From NCBI GenBank assembly GCA_964516435.1, contig CAZEZP010000041.1, forward strand, positions 10,043 to 74,042: DNA of 64,000 bases, given 5' to 3'. This stretch comes from HGW-17 sp964516435 (GTDB taxonomy: Bacteria; Myxococcota_A; Polyangia; HGW-17). Within the stretch, counting starts at the first letter, position 1; each line of letters starts with the position of its first letter. Of the stretch, positions 15,833-24,375 are shown in pieces. Both the position numbers and the translations under genes were made by a program. The notes under the pieces are model-generated. The model worked only from the letters and a program-made list of their open reading frames with translations, searched no databases and had not been told where the DNA came from.

Positions 15833-17443
15833 ATGGAATCATCGATGGGTCGCTATCAACTGCTGGAGCGCATCGGCGGCGGCGGAATGGCCGACGTGTA
15901 CCGGGCACTGGCGCTGGGACCGGCCGGCTTCCGGAAAATCGTGGCCATCAAGATCATCCGCCCCGCCATGTGCGCGGATCCGGAATTCGTGAGGATGTTC
16001 CAGCGGGAGGCCTCCATCGCAGCGCGCATCGGCCATCCCAACGCGGTGCAGGTGTTCGAGTTCAACCGGGACAGGAACCAGCACTACCTGGTCATGGAAT
16101 TCGTGGAAGGCCTGGATCTGAAGACCCTGCTGGAGCGCTGCGGCGGCCCCCTGCCCCCGGCACTGGCCTTCTTCATCGCCTCCAAGGTGCTCGCCGCCCT
16201 GCACCACGCTCATACCCTGTGCGACGAATCCGGCCGATGCCTGCGGATCATCCACCGGGACGTCACGCCCCACAACATCCTGCTCTCCATCAACGGCGAC
16301 GTGAAACTGGCCGATTTCGGCATCGCCCGGACACAGGACGGCATCGGGCTGACGAACGCCAACATGGTGCGCGGGAAACTGCCCTATCTCTCGCCCGAGC
16401 AGGCGCGCGGCGAGCCGCTGGACCCGCGCACGGACCTCTACAGCCTGGGGCTGGTGCTCTTCGAGATGCTCACGGGGGTGCGCCGCTTCTGCCAGCGGGG
16501 CGCAGGCGGCATGGCCGAGGTTCTGGAAGGGCGCTACCTGCCGCCTTCGCATCTGGAGCCCGGCCTCGACGGACTGGCGGACCGCCTGACCGGCCGGCTG
16601 TGCGCGCCGGGCCGGGAAAACCGCTTTCCATCGGCGCAGGCGGCGCGCCGGGCCATCGAGGCGCACTTTTCCTGGGATGCCTCGGCCGTCCTGGGGCAGT
16701 GGGTGTCCGCCCACATGCGCACGCCGGCCGCATCCGAAGCCTGCACGCAACTCCTGGCGCGCGACGAGGATTCGGCATCGTTCACCTTCGGCGAGGGCGA
16801 CCGTCCCACGGCGAAACTCGACATGCTCGAAACCTGCCCCATGCCGGCGGCGGACGAGGTGGAAACCCGCGTGGAAACCGGCCCCGAAAAATCCTCGTGC
16901 GACCAGGCCCCGGCACCGCCGGCCGCCCCTCTGCGGCCGCACGCCGGAATCCGCAGGATCCACATTTCTCCACTCTTTCTATGGGCATTGCTGTTCCCGG
17001 GGCTCGGCCTGGCGGGGCTGTCCGCAGGGTATGCCGCGGTTTTTCTCGTTCCGGGAGTTTCCGCCGGCATTCGGCCGTCGTTTCAACGTTTTTCCATTCT
17101 CCACGCGAAAACCACGATCTTCCTGCCGAAAAATGATCCGGTGGAGGCGCGGCCGGAAAAGCAGGAATCCTCGCGATTCGTGAAGGAGGAATCCCCCGGT
17201 GCTCCTTCGCGGGAACGTGCCGCGGCAGCACCGCTGGCCCGGCCGAAAATGGCGCCTCCTCCATCCCGGCGCACCCGCGTGGTCGCGCCTTCGGCGGCCG
17301 TTTCGGACTCCATGGAGCCGGATTCGCCGCTGGCCCCATCCCCGAAGCCCCATCCGGCCGCGCCGGCCGCCTCCCCGAAGCCCCATCCGACCGCGCCGGC
17401 CGCCTCCATCGATGAGCTCAAGAGCGATCCCGACTGGGAATGA
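15833..17443 (+). CDS. membrane-anchored Hanks-type Ser/Thr protein kinase
   Basis: This is a 536-residue receptor-like kinase. The kinase domain covers residues 8-275: glycine loop IGGGGMADV, catalytic Lys40, catalytic loop HRDVTPHN (141-148, the form typical of myxobacterial kinases), DFG 161-163, and LSPEQ in place of APE. All catalytic residues are present. A linker of about 100 residues leads to one membrane helix near 378-402 and a periplasmic tail rich in Pro, Ala, Lys and Ser. The tail includes two copies of PKPHP.APAAS encoded by a 33-bp direct repeat (17341-17406). No recognised sensor domain is present; the tail could be a cell-wall-spanning or proline-rich binding segment. The start is ATG 15833, with GAGGT upstream; ATG 15845 is also possible. 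It is divergent from recC. Confidence 0.92.
   Translation: MESSMGRYQLLERIGGGGMADVYRALALGPAGFRKIVAIKIIRPAMCADPEFVRMFQREASIAARIGHPNAVQVFEFNRDRNQHYLVMEFVEGLDLKTLLERCGGPLPPALAFFIASKVLAALHHAHTLCDESGRCLRIIHRDVTPHNILLSINGDVKLADFGIARTQDGIGLTNANMVRGKLPYLSPEQARGEPLDPRTDLYSLGLVLFEMLTGVRRFCQRGAGGMAEVLEGRYLPPSHLEPGLDGLADRLTGRLCAPGRENRFPSAQAARRAIEAHFSWDASAVLGQWVSAHMRTPAASEACTQLLARDEDSASFTFGEGDRPTAKLDMLETCPMPAADEVETRVETGPEKSSCDQAPAPPAAPLRPHAGIRRIHISPLFLWALLFPGLGLAGLSAGYAAVFLVPGVSAGIRPSFQRFSILHAKTTIFLPKNDPVEARPEKQESSRFVKEESPGAPSRERAAAAPLARPKMAPPPSRRTRVVAPSAAVSDSMEPDSPLAPSPKPHPAAPAASPKPHPTAPAASIDELKSDPDWE
17341..17406 (+). repeat. 33-bp tandem repeat, two copies, in the kinase tail
   Basis: Two adjacent 33-bp units (17341-17373 and 17374-17406) differ at one base and encode the PKPHP.APAAS duplication in the extracytoplasmic tail of the kinase. 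An in-frame unit of this size can vary in copy number without breaking the gene. Confidence 0.7.
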
Positions 17444-17636
17444 TTTACCGGCGCCATTCTTCCTGTTTTTTCACTCTGTGTTTTTTTTTCACACACTTCG
17501 GCCGGCCCGCCTCTTCGTGTGGCTCTGGAGTTTCTTCTGGAATTCGAACACTCCCCGCATCCTGCCCCACGCTTCGAAAATACCCGACTGCTCCGCAAAC
17601 CGGGCATGCATGTCTTCACGTCCGGGATGCCCTGAC

Positions 17637-17653
17637 TTGGCACAAGAATTGCT
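17637..17653 (+). promoter_or_regulatory. sigma-54 promoter of the cyclitol/sugar-nucleotide operon
   Basis: TTGGCACAAGAATTGCT matches the sigma-54 consensus (YTGGCAC-N5-TTGCW) completely except the usual G after CAC, with GG and GC exactly 10 bp apart (-24/-12). It lies 66 bp before the first ATG of the operon (17719). The 190 bp upstream (17444-17636) holds no gene and would be the place for activator binding. It also contains a T9 run flanked by TGTG/CACA near 17480. Confidence 0.7.
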
Positions 17654-17718
17654 AAAAGCATGCAGGCCATTTTGTATATGGCCATCTGCCCGACCCATTG
17701 AAACATGGAGGCTTCGCC

Positions 17719-18525
17719 ATGGTGACATCCCGGAATTTTCATGAAGCGCCCCAGGCGGGAGAATCCATTCTGCCCTCCATTCTTCCCCTCCTGACCGATG
17801 TTTCGGTTTCCCTGGCGCATGCCCTGGCCGCATTGGACGAAACCCCGGAAGGCTTCCGGATCCTCGTGGATTCCCATGGGCGGCTGGAAGGCATCCTGGA
17901 TGCGCGCCGGCTGCATGCGGCCCTCCTGGAGCTTCACGATCTGAACGCCCCCCTGGCCCGAGCGAATATTCCCTTCCCTTCCTTCCTCCGGACGGACAGT
18001 CCGGTACAGGACGCCGTTCGCACGCTCATGGAAAGCGATGACACCGCGGTGCCCGTATGCGATCCCGACGGCCGGGTGATCAATGCCGTGCCCCGGGAAG
18101 CCTTCCAGCAATGGCTCGAGGAGGACCTCCCGTGGGATCCCAGGATGGATTTCATGGCGCTTCGCAGGGAGGCGCGTCCGCAGGACGCGGTGTTCCGCCC
18201 GTGGGGCTTCTACCGGGTGCTCGCGCGCAACGAATTCTCCCAGACCAAGATTCTGGCGCTGGATCCGGGCCAGGAAATCAGCCTCCAGAAACACTTCCTG
18301 CGGGAGGAGTACTGGACGGTGGTGCGCGGAGAGGGCGTCTTCCGGCTCGGAGGAGAGGTCTTTCCCGTGTCCCGCGGCTTCACCGCCCGCATCCCGCGCG
18401 AAGCCCTGCACTGGATTCGCAACACCAGCACCGGGGACCGGCTGGTCATCATGGAAGTCCAGACGGGCGATGCCTTCCGCGAGGACGACATCGTGCGGAT
18501 CGCGGACCGCTATCAGCGCGATTGA
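17719..18525 (+). CDS. CBS-pair plus type II phosphomannose-isomerase-like cupin
   Basis: This is a 268-residue protein. Residues about 20-125 look like a CBS pair (two ...lVDshGrLeGIlDarrl / vPVCDPDGRVInav units) of the kind attached to sugar nucleotidyltransferases. Residues about 150-268 are a cupin matching the C-terminal half of bifunctional mannose-6-phosphate isomerase/GDP-mannose pyrophosphorylase (type II PMI): RPWGFYRVL, LDPGQEISLQKH.LREEYWTVVRGEG, IPREALHWI, and the ending EVQTGD.F.EDDIVRI.DRY. The nucleotidyltransferase half is missing here and is supplied by the next gene, which suggests a split or reassembled enzyme. ATG 17719 is chosen because GGAGG lies 7 bp upstream. It is the first gene behind the sigma-54 promoter; 43 bp separate it from the next gene. 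Confidence 0.8.
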   Translation: MVTSRNFHEAPQAGESILPSILPLLTDVSVSLAHALAALDETPEGFRILVDSHGRLEGILDARRLHAALLELHDLNAPLARANIPFPSFLRTDSPVQDAVRTLMESDDTAVPVCDPDGRVINAVPREAFQQWLEEDLPWDPRMDFMALRREARPQDAVFRPWGFYRVLARNEFSQTKILALDPGQEISLQKHFLREEYWTVVRGEGVFRLGGEVFPVSRGFTARIPREALHWIRNTSTGDRLVIMEVQTGDAFREDDIVRIADRYQRD

Positions 18526-18568
18526 ACGGATAACCGCCGATGCCGGCGGAAAGGATGGAGGGGTCACC

Positions 18569-20437
18569 ATGAAGGCACTGATCCTGGCAGCAGGCCGCGG
18601 ACGGCGGCTGGATCGTCAAAACAAGCCCAAACCCCTGGTGGAAGTCGGCAACGTGCCCATCGTCATCCGGCTCATGGAGGGGCTATCCGCCCGGGGCGTG
18701 GACGAGTTCTTCCTCGTCGTGGGGTACGAGAAGGAACGCATCGTGCGCGAGGTCGCCTCCCGCATGGCCGGCCGGCTCTCCCTGCATTTCATCGAAAACC
18801 CGGATTTCGACGGGGGGCTGGCCGCCAGCGTGCTGTGCGCACGCCCCCACCTTCACGGACCGATCGTCCTGAGCATGGGCGATCACGTGTTCGACCCGGA
18901 GCACCTGGACCGCATCACGGCCGTGCAGCCTGCGCCGGGCACGGTCACGGTGCTGGTGGACGCGGCCACGCCGCCCGTGAAGGCCGGGAACGACTGCGTC
19001 AGGGTCCGCTGCGAGAACGGCCTCGTGCAGGACATCGGCCTGCACGTCGAAAACCCCACGGGCGTAGACATGGGCCTGTTTTTTGCCGATGCGGAAACGC
19101 TCTTCGATGCGCTGGCCCGGGCGACGGAACGGAATCCGGCAGCATCGCTGGCCGACGGCCTGCGGGAACTCGCCCGGGAAAACCGCCTGCGGGCCGAAAC
19201 CGCCGATGCCGCGGGCTGGGACGACATCGACACACCGGAGGACCTCATCCGGGCGGAAATGCGCCTGCGCGCCCAGGCCCGCGCCAGCGTGCTCTCCCAC
19301 GTAGTCCTGGCCTCCTCCCGCGTGCCCGACGCCGTGCACGACTTCGTGGTGGGCGAGCCCGTCACCACCAAGATGGTGATGATGCGCGGCTTCTTCCGCA
19401 GGCCCGAGGACTTCGAGTTCATCCCGCGCGAGAGCGCCTCATCGCCCATCTTCGTCTTCTCGGACGAGACGGTGACCCCGCTGTATGCGGCCCCTCTGCA
19501 CGAGAAGATGCGGCGCCTGGGCTACAACGCGCATCTGATCACCATGCCCGATGGCGAGGGCAGCAAGAGCCTGGCCTCGTTCACGGAACTGACCGAGCGC
19601 GTGCTGCGCCTTGGCGTGGACGAGCGCTCCGTGTTCGTGAGCGTGGGCGGGGGCGTGGTGTGCAACGTCTGCGGCTTCATCGCCTCGTGCATCTACCGGG
19701 GGCTTTCCCTCATCCATCTGCCCACGTCGCTGATGGCGCAGTGCGATGCGGCCATCAGCCACAAACAGGCCATCAACGGCGCGCACGGCAAGAACATGAT
19801 CGGCTCCTACTACAGTCCGCGCATGGTGCTCGTGGACGTGGAAACCCTCTCCACGCTCCCGGAGCGCCTGGTTCCCGACGGGATGGCCGAGGTCATCAAG
19901 CACGCGCTCTGCCAGGACCCCGCCTACGTGGATTTCCTGATGTCCTACCAAGGGGATTTCGTTCGTGACATCGATTTCCTGGAACAGGTGGTGGCCCGCA
20001 ACATCCGGCTCAAGTGCGAACTCTCCCGCGTCGACCCGAAGGAGCACACGGTGGGAATGGTGCTGCAGTATGGGCATACCCTGGGGCACCCGGTGGAGCA
20101 CATGTCGGGATACGAACTCTATCACGGCGAGAGCGTGGCGCTGGGCATGCTCGTGGCCGCGCGCGTTTCGCGCATCCTCAACGTCTGCGGGGATTCCCTC
20201 GTGAAGACCCACGTGGACCTCGTCACGAAATACCGGCTGCCCACGGCCATTCCGCGCGGCATCTTTGCGGACGGGCTGATGGATGCCCTGCGCTACAACA
20301 AGCGATACCTCACGGAGGGAACCCAGATGTCCCTGTTGCAGGACATCGGAAAACCATGGACAGTCAACGGCAAATATGTCATCCCGGTGGCCAACGACGT
20401 CATCCGGGATGCCGTCGTCCAAACCCTGGAGGCATGA
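18569..20437 (+). CDS. fusion of sugar/inositol-phosphate nucleotidyltransferase and sugar-phosphate cyclase
   Basis: This is a 622-residue two-domain enzyme. Residues 1-235 form a nucleotidyltransferase: LILAAGRGRRL..., KPLVEVGNVPI, VVGYEKE and the metal-site SMGDH near 102-106, closest in style to CTP:inositol-phosphate or glucose-phosphate transferases. Residues about 255-622 resemble dehydroquinate synthase and its relatives (2-epi-5-epi-valiolone and 2-deoxy-scyllo-inosose synthases): VSVGGGVVCNVCGF near 358, PTSLMAQCDAA, HGKNMIG, and candidate zinc ligands Glu441 (AEVIKHA), His503 (GHTLGH) and His519 (YHGES). The canonical DHQS stretch VDSSVGGK is changed to CDAAISHK, so ordinary shikimate-pathway activity is doubtful. 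Predicted role: cyclise a sugar phosphate and activate the cyclitol as its nucleotide. GGAGGGG precedes ATG 18569. Confidence 0.82.
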   Translation: MKALILAAGRGRRLDRQNKPKPLVEVGNVPIVIRLMEGLSARGVDEFFLVVGYEKERIVREVASRMAGRLSLHFIENPDFDGGLAASVLCARPHLHGPIVLSMGDHVFDPEHLDRITAVQPAPGTVTVLVDAATPPVKAGNDCVRVRCENGLVQDIGLHVENPTGVDMGLFFADAETLFDALARATERNPAASLADGLRELARENRLRAETADAAGWDDIDTPEDLIRAEMRLRAQARASVLSHVVLASSRVPDAVHDFVVGEPVTTKMVMMRGFFRRPEDFEFIPRESASSPIFVFSDETVTPLYAAPLHEKMRRLGYNAHLITMPDGEGSKSLASFTELTERVLRLGVDERSVFVSVGGGVVCNVCGFIASCIYRGLSLIHLPTSLMAQCDAAISHKQAINGAHGKNMIGSYYSPRMVLVDVETLSTLPERLVPDGMAEVIKHALCQDPAYVDFLMSYQGDFVRDIDFLEQVVARNIRLKCELSRVDPKEHTVGMVLQYGHTLGHPVEHMSGYELYHGESVALGMLVAARVSRILNVCGDSLVKTHVDLVTKYRLPTAIPRGIFADGLMDALRYNKRYLTEGTQMSLLQDIGKPWTVNGKYVIPVANDVIRDAVVQTLEA

Positions 20438-20439
20438 AG

Positions 20440-21189
20440 ATGGAGAGAAGAACGGCCGTGATCACGGGAGCCGCCAGCGGCATCGGGCGCGCCATCGCTT
20501 TGCGCCTGGCCGCCGACGGCTGGCTCGTCCGCGCGGTGGTGCGGGACGTGGAGAAAGCGAAAGCCGCGCTCTCGCCCTGTCCGCCCGACGCGCTGGATTT
20601 CATTCGGCTGGACGTGGCCGATCTGGATGCCTACGAATCCGCATTTGCGCGTCTGGACGTGGTCCATGCCGTCATCGCCAATGCGGGCATCTGCAGGCAG
20701 GCCGCCTTGTCCGACGATTTCGCCGACGCGGTATGGCGCGAAACCATGCGCGTCAACGTGGATGCCGTGTGGCAGTTGTTCCGTACGCTACACGCGCGCA
20801 TTCCATCCGGCGGGCGCGCCATCGTCATCTCCTCGGGCCTGGGCAAGCTCGGGCGGCCGGCCTACGGCGCCTACGCGGCCTCGAAGCACGCGGTGCTGGG
20901 CCTCGCCAAGTGCTTCGCGAAGGAACTGGCTCCCCGCGGCATCACCGTCAACGCCATCTGCCCCGGCTGGGTGGATACGCCCATGGCCCGCGGGGACCTG
21001 GTGAAAAACGCGAGGACGTTCGGCACCACGCCGGAAATCGAGTACCAGAAGGCCTGCGCTGGCATTCCCGTGGGCCGCTTCGTGCAGCCGGAGGAAGTGG
21101 CCGCGCTGTGTGCCTTCCTGCTTTCGCCGGAGGCCGCCGCCATCACGGGAGAAGCCTACAACATCTCCGGCGGGGAGTTCTTCGCATGA
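20440..21189 (+). CDS. short-chain dehydrogenase/reductase (SDR)
   Basis: This is a 249-residue classical SDR. The Rossmann motif TGAASGIGRA is near residue 8, NAG occurs near 83, the catalytic Ser is in VISSG, and the Tyr/Lys pair is YAASK (YxxxK). ITVNAICPGWVDTPM and a C-terminal G.AYNISGGEF follow. It should oxidise or reduce a hydroxyl/keto group with NAD(P); the cyclitol made by the upstream fusion enzyme is the natural candidate substrate. Two ATGs are possible, 20434 (overlapping the upstream stop as ATGA) and 20440; 20440 is preferred because GGAGG (20428-20432) is seven bases away. It overlaps the next gene by 4 bp. Confidence 0.88.
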   Translation: MERRTAVITGAASGIGRAIALRLAADGWLVRAVVRDVEKAKAALSPCPPDALDFIRLDVADLDAYESAFARLDVVHAVIANAGICRQAALSDDFADAVWRETMRVNVDAVWQLFRTLHARIPSGGRAIVISSGLGKLGRPAYGAYAASKHAVLGLAKCFAKELAPRGITVNAICPGWVDTPMARGDLVKNARTFGTTPEIEYQKACAGIPVGRFVQPEEVAALCAFLLSPEAAAITGEAYNISGGEFFA

Positions 21190-22067
21190 ACGCCGAAAAC
21201 CTGGCCGCCGCCATCCGGAACCTGCAGGTGCTGTGCGTGGGGCAGGTCACCCACGACCGCTATGGCGACGAGTTCGTGGCGGGAGGATGCGCGTTTTTCG
21301 GCGCCCGCTGCGCGCATGCCCTGGGCGCCCGCGTGCGGCTGCTGACCAGTTTCGGCGAGGATTTCACGCGGCAAGCCGACCTGGCCGGTCTCGATGTCCA
21401 CGCCGTACAGCGCGGGCGCACCACCGTGTTCACCAACACCTACCCCCCGGGCGGGCATCGCGTGCAAAGAATCGAATCCGTATCCGCCCCGCTGGTTTTG
21501 CAGGACCTGCCTCATGGCTGGCAGGAGGCCGACGTGCTGCTGCTGGCGCCCGTATTCGGGGAAATCGATCCCGCGCACGACTGGTTTTCCCGCATCCGCG
21601 CCCGGGTGCGCGCCGCCTGCCTGCAGGGCTTCATGAAGACGGCCGGCCCGGCGGGCGCCGTCGTCGCGGGAGAGCCGCTTTCCAGGCGGCCGTTCTCTCT
21701 GGCCGGCGCCGATGCCTTCTTCCTTTCGGAGGAAGATATCGCGTGCTTCGGGGACCCCGGCCTTCTGGACTTTCTGCGGGCACGCGCCGCCTGCGTCTTC
21801 GTCACCGGGGGCGAAAAAGGCTGCGATGTCCTCACCCGCGATGGCGCATTCCATGTCGGTATATATCCCACCAGTGCCATGGATCCCACCGGTGCCGGAG
21901 ACACGTTCGCGGGTGCCTGCTCCCTGGCGCTGGCCGCCGGCGCCGATCCCCTGACGGCCGCCCGGCTGGGCGCCGCCGCCGCGTCCGTCGTGGTGGAATT
22001 CCAGGGCTCCCGCGAAATGCCCCGCGTCGCCGAAGCCTGGAAACGTTTTTCCACCTTCCCGGGTTGA
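21186..22067 (+). CDS. PfkB-family sugar or cyclitol kinase
   Basis: The 293-residue product is of usual PfkB/ribokinase length. It starts in a 4-bp ATGA overlap with the SDR. The N-terminal GG motif is VAGGCAFFGARCA near residue 31. The C-terminal signature DPTGAGDTFAGA near 237 holds the anion hole and catalytic Asp, so it should be an active ATP-dependent kinase. VFVTGGEKGCDV is the usual preceding strand. Family members phosphorylate sugars, nucleosides or inositol. In this operon a cyclitol or its reduced derivative is the likely substrate, giving the phosphate needed by the nucleotidyltransferase domain. It is the last gene of the sigma-54 operon. Confidence 0.85.
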   Translation: MNAENLAAAIRNLQVLCVGQVTHDRYGDEFVAGGCAFFGARCAHALGARVRLLTSFGEDFTRQADLAGLDVHAVQRGRTTVFTNTYPPGGHRVQRIESVSAPLVLQDLPHGWQEADVLLLAPVFGEIDPAHDWFSRIRARVRAACLQGFMKTAGPAGAVVAGEPLSRRPFSLAGADAFFLSEEDIACFGDPGLLDFLRARAACVFVTGGEKGCDVLTRDGAFHVGIYPTSAMDPTGAGDTFAGACSLALAAGADPLTAARLGAAAASVVVEFQGSREMPRVAEAWKRFSTFPG

Positions 22068-22138
22068 TGCCATCCGGCCGTGAAAACCGGCCCGCCGCGT
22101 CCGTCTGCATTCTTATGACCACCCCACAAAGTGTCAGC

Positions 22139-22166
22139 TTGAAATTCATGGCGGGAACTGTAGACT
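22139..22166 (+). promoter_or_regulatory. probable promoter of the ftsY operon
   Basis: TTGAAA (22139-22144), a 16-bp spacer and TAGACT (22161-22166) lie 52 bp before the ftsY ATG in an otherwise gene-free 150-bp gap. Confidence 0.45.
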
Positions 22167-22217
22167 TCGCCGCACGAAGGCGCCTCCTTTCGTGCTTCGT
22201 GAGAACGCGGTGGTGAC

Positions 22218-23663
22218 ATGGAATCCGGATTCTCGATCTTTGTTTTCGCTCTCGTACTGACGGCATTCTCGTTCCTGCTGGTGCGTTTCGTACAAATCCA
22301 GAAGCGCAAACGGCAGGAACTGCAGTCCGCGGAACCCGAGGAACGGGAAGTTTCCCCGGAGCCCGAATCCGGGGAGGAAAAAGAACAGGTAGTTTCACCG
22401 GAACCCGAATCCCGCGAGAAAGCGGAAAAGCCTGAATCCAAATCCGCAGAAGCCATAAAGGATGCCCCCGCGCCGGCGCCCGCGGACGAACCCTCCCCCA
22501 TTCCGGAGGTCCGCCCCATCCTCACCCCGGATGCTCCCGTGGCGGCGCCGATGGACGAGAACGCCGAAACCATTCCCATGGAGCGGAAAGCCGAGGCAAA
22601 AGAAAAAGAACAGGAGCCCGCCGAAGAAGTTGCCACGGCCGCTCCCGAACCGGCACAAAAAGCGGCCGAACCAAAGCGGGAAGATGCCGCCCGGCCCGCC
22701 CCCGAGCCCGCGCAGGAAGCAGCCAAGCCGGAACCCGTCGAGGCGGAGCGTGAAAAGAGCCTGCGGGAAGGGCTGGAAAAAACCCGCGGCGGTTTCATTT
22801 CCCGGCTGGGAAAACTGTTCTCCCTGAAGAAGGAAATCGACGAATCCATCCTGGACGAGCTCGAGGAGGTCCTCTTCACGGCGGACATCGGGCCCGCCAC
22901 GGCATCCCGCCTGTTCGAGGCCATCAAGGACCGGCTCTCCCGGAAACAACTGGCCAATGCCGATGCCGTCTGGAAGGCTCTGCGGGAAATTTCCATGGAA
23001 ATCCTGGATCTGCCCGCCCCACCGCTGGACTTTTCACGCGGCAAGCCCTTCGTCATCCTGGTCGCCGGCGTCAACGGCGTAGGGAAGACCACCACCATCG
23101 GCAAACTCGCGAGCCAGTACAAAGCCCAGGGGCACAAAGTCCTCCTGGCCGCGGCCGACACATTCCGCGCCGCGGCCATCGATCAACTGGCGGTCTGGGC
23201 CGAACGCGCCGGCTGCGAAATCGTGCGCAAGCCCGAGGGCGCGGACCCGTCGTCGGTAGTCTTCGACGCCGTCCGCAAGGCCAGAGATGAGGGCTACGAC
23301 ATCGTCATCGCCGACACCGCCGGCCGACTGCACACCCAGGTGGGACTCATGGAGGAACTGGGCAAGGTGCGCCGCACGGCCGCCAAGGCCTGCGAGGGCG
23401 CGCCGCACGAATCCTTCCTGGTCCTGGATGCGACCACGGGACAAAATGCCTTGGCGCAGGCCGAGATGTTCATGAAGACCATCGACTTCACGGGCATCGT
23501 CATCACCAAACTGGACGGCACTGCCAAGGGCGGCATCATCCTGGGCATCTGCGACCGGATGAAGGTGCCCGTGCGCTACATCGGAATCGGCGAGAAAATC
23601 CACGACCTGCGCCCGTTCGATGCGCGAAAGTTCGTGGAAGCGCTCTTCTCGTCGGAACCCTGA
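22218..23663 (+). CDS. ftsY: signal recognition particle receptor FtsY, membrane-anchored form
   Basis: This 481-residue SRP receptor GTPase docks SRP-ribosome complexes at the inner membrane. It has a true N-terminal membrane helix (residues 5-25, IFVFALVLTAFSFLLV), unlike enterobacterial FtsY. About 150 residues of Glu/Pro/Ala-rich linker follow, then the NG domain from about residue 178: helical bundle, G1 GVNGVGKTTT near 286, DTFRAAAIDQL, DTAGRLHTQ, and G4 TKLDGTAKGG. The C-terminal IGIGEKIHDLRPFD is the usual ending. ATG 22218 begins the hydrophobic helix, although its ribosome site is weak. Thirteen bases separate it from the next membrane gene. Confidence 0.95.
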   Translation: MESGFSIFVFALVLTAFSFLLVRFVQIQKRKRQELQSAEPEEREVSPEPESGEEKEQVVSPEPESREKAEKPESKSAEAIKDAPAPAPADEPSPIPEVRPILTPDAPVAAPMDENAETIPMERKAEAKEKEQEPAEEVATAAPEPAQKAAEPKREDAARPAPEPAQEAAKPEPVEAEREKSLREGLEKTRGGFISRLGKLFSLKKEIDESILDELEEVLFTADIGPATASRLFEAIKDRLSRKQLANADAVWKALREISMEILDLPAPPLDFSRGKPFVILVAGVNGVGKTTTIGKLASQYKAQGHKVLLAAADTFRAAAIDQLAVWAERAGCEIVRKPEGADPSSVVFDAVRKARDEGYDIVIADTAGRLHTQVGLMEELGKVRRTAAKACEGAPHESFLVLDATTGQNALAQAEMFMKTIDFTGIVITKLDGTAKGGIILGICDRMKVPVRYIGIGEKIHDLRPFDARKFVEALFSSEP

Positions 23664-23676
23664 GGAGGCTTTATTC

Positions 23677-24375
23677 ATGGCCCAGGAAAAGACGGCGACC
23701 CAGTTCAGTTACATGTGGCCCGGACTGCTTTTCCTGGTGGGCATTCCCTTCCTGCTGCTCCACGGGCTGGAACCCTACCGGGACTGGCTGCTGCGCCGGG
23801 AATGGGTCCCCGTGAAAGCTTCCATCGAGCGCGCCCACGTGGTTTCCCGCGACGCGCCCGACTCCCTCGTACTCAAGGACACGGGAACGCAGTACAAGGT
23901 GCGGCTGGTTCTGCGCTATTCGCCCCGTTCCCTGCTGGGCCCCGGCGCCATGGATCCCCAGTATCCCCCGTGGCTTCTGCTGCCCAAGACCATGTTCCAC
24001 TGGACGCTCACGCCAGAAGTCTTCGACAGCGTCATGGACGCCCATGCGGCCATGCGCAACTACGTGGCGATCCGGGATTTCGAACTGTACATCAATCCGG
24101 GACAGCCGGAAGAAGCCACCCTGTTCCGCTGGACCGACTGGCTGTGGATCCGCATCGGGTTCGCCATCATCGCTCTTTCCCTGTTGTCGTTCGGATTGCT
24201 GTGGGTGCTCAACAGCCGCGCCGTGAAGCGGGTCGCCGCCGATCAGGAGGAAGCCGAACGTTTCCGGGCGAGGCACGGCCGCCGGCGGGCAGCGAATGCC
24301 GGCGCGGCTTCGCAGGGTTCCAGCAGCCCCGATCCGGAACCGCCGCCCGGGCCGGAGGACACCTGGCATGAATGA
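23677..24375 (+). CDS. two-helix membrane protein, DUF3592-like
   Basis: This is a 232-residue protein with membrane helices near residues 13-30 (PGLLFLVGIPFLLLHGL) and 158-180 (GFAIIALSLLSFGLLWVLN). Between them is an extracytoplasmic domain with the DUF3592 pattern: WVPVKASIERAHV, a YKVRLVLRYS strand and a late ELYINPGQPEEATLF, equivalent to the yyNP..p.a.L motif. A charged, Pro-rich tail follows the second helix. The function of the family is unknown. The start is ATG 23677 with GAGGAGG upstream. It overlaps the next gene by 8 bp, so it is coupled to it and co-transcribed with ftsY. Confidence 0.7.
   Translation: MAQEKTATQFSYMWPGLLFLVGIPFLLLHGLEPYRDWLLRREWVPVKASIERAHVVSRDAPDSLVLKDTGTQYKVRLVLRYSPRSLLGPGAMDPQYPPWLLLPKTMFHWTLTPEVFDSVMDAHAAMRNYVAIRDFELYINPGQPEEATLFRWTDWLWIRIGFAIIALSLLSFGLLWVLNSRAVKRVAADQEEAERFRARHGRRRAANAGAASQGSSSPDPEPPPGPEDTWHE

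Noticed and set aside
17478..17496. TGTG-T9-CACA element after the kinase gene as a terminator
   Set aside because: The T-run forms the loop rather than following a stem, and the stem is only four pairs.
18569..20437. Annotation of the cyclase domain as ordinary 3-dehydroquinate synthase AroB
   Set aside because: The fused nucleotidyltransferase, kinase/SDR neighbours and the replaced VDSSVGGK segment argue against simple shikimate-pathway function, though it cannot be excluded.
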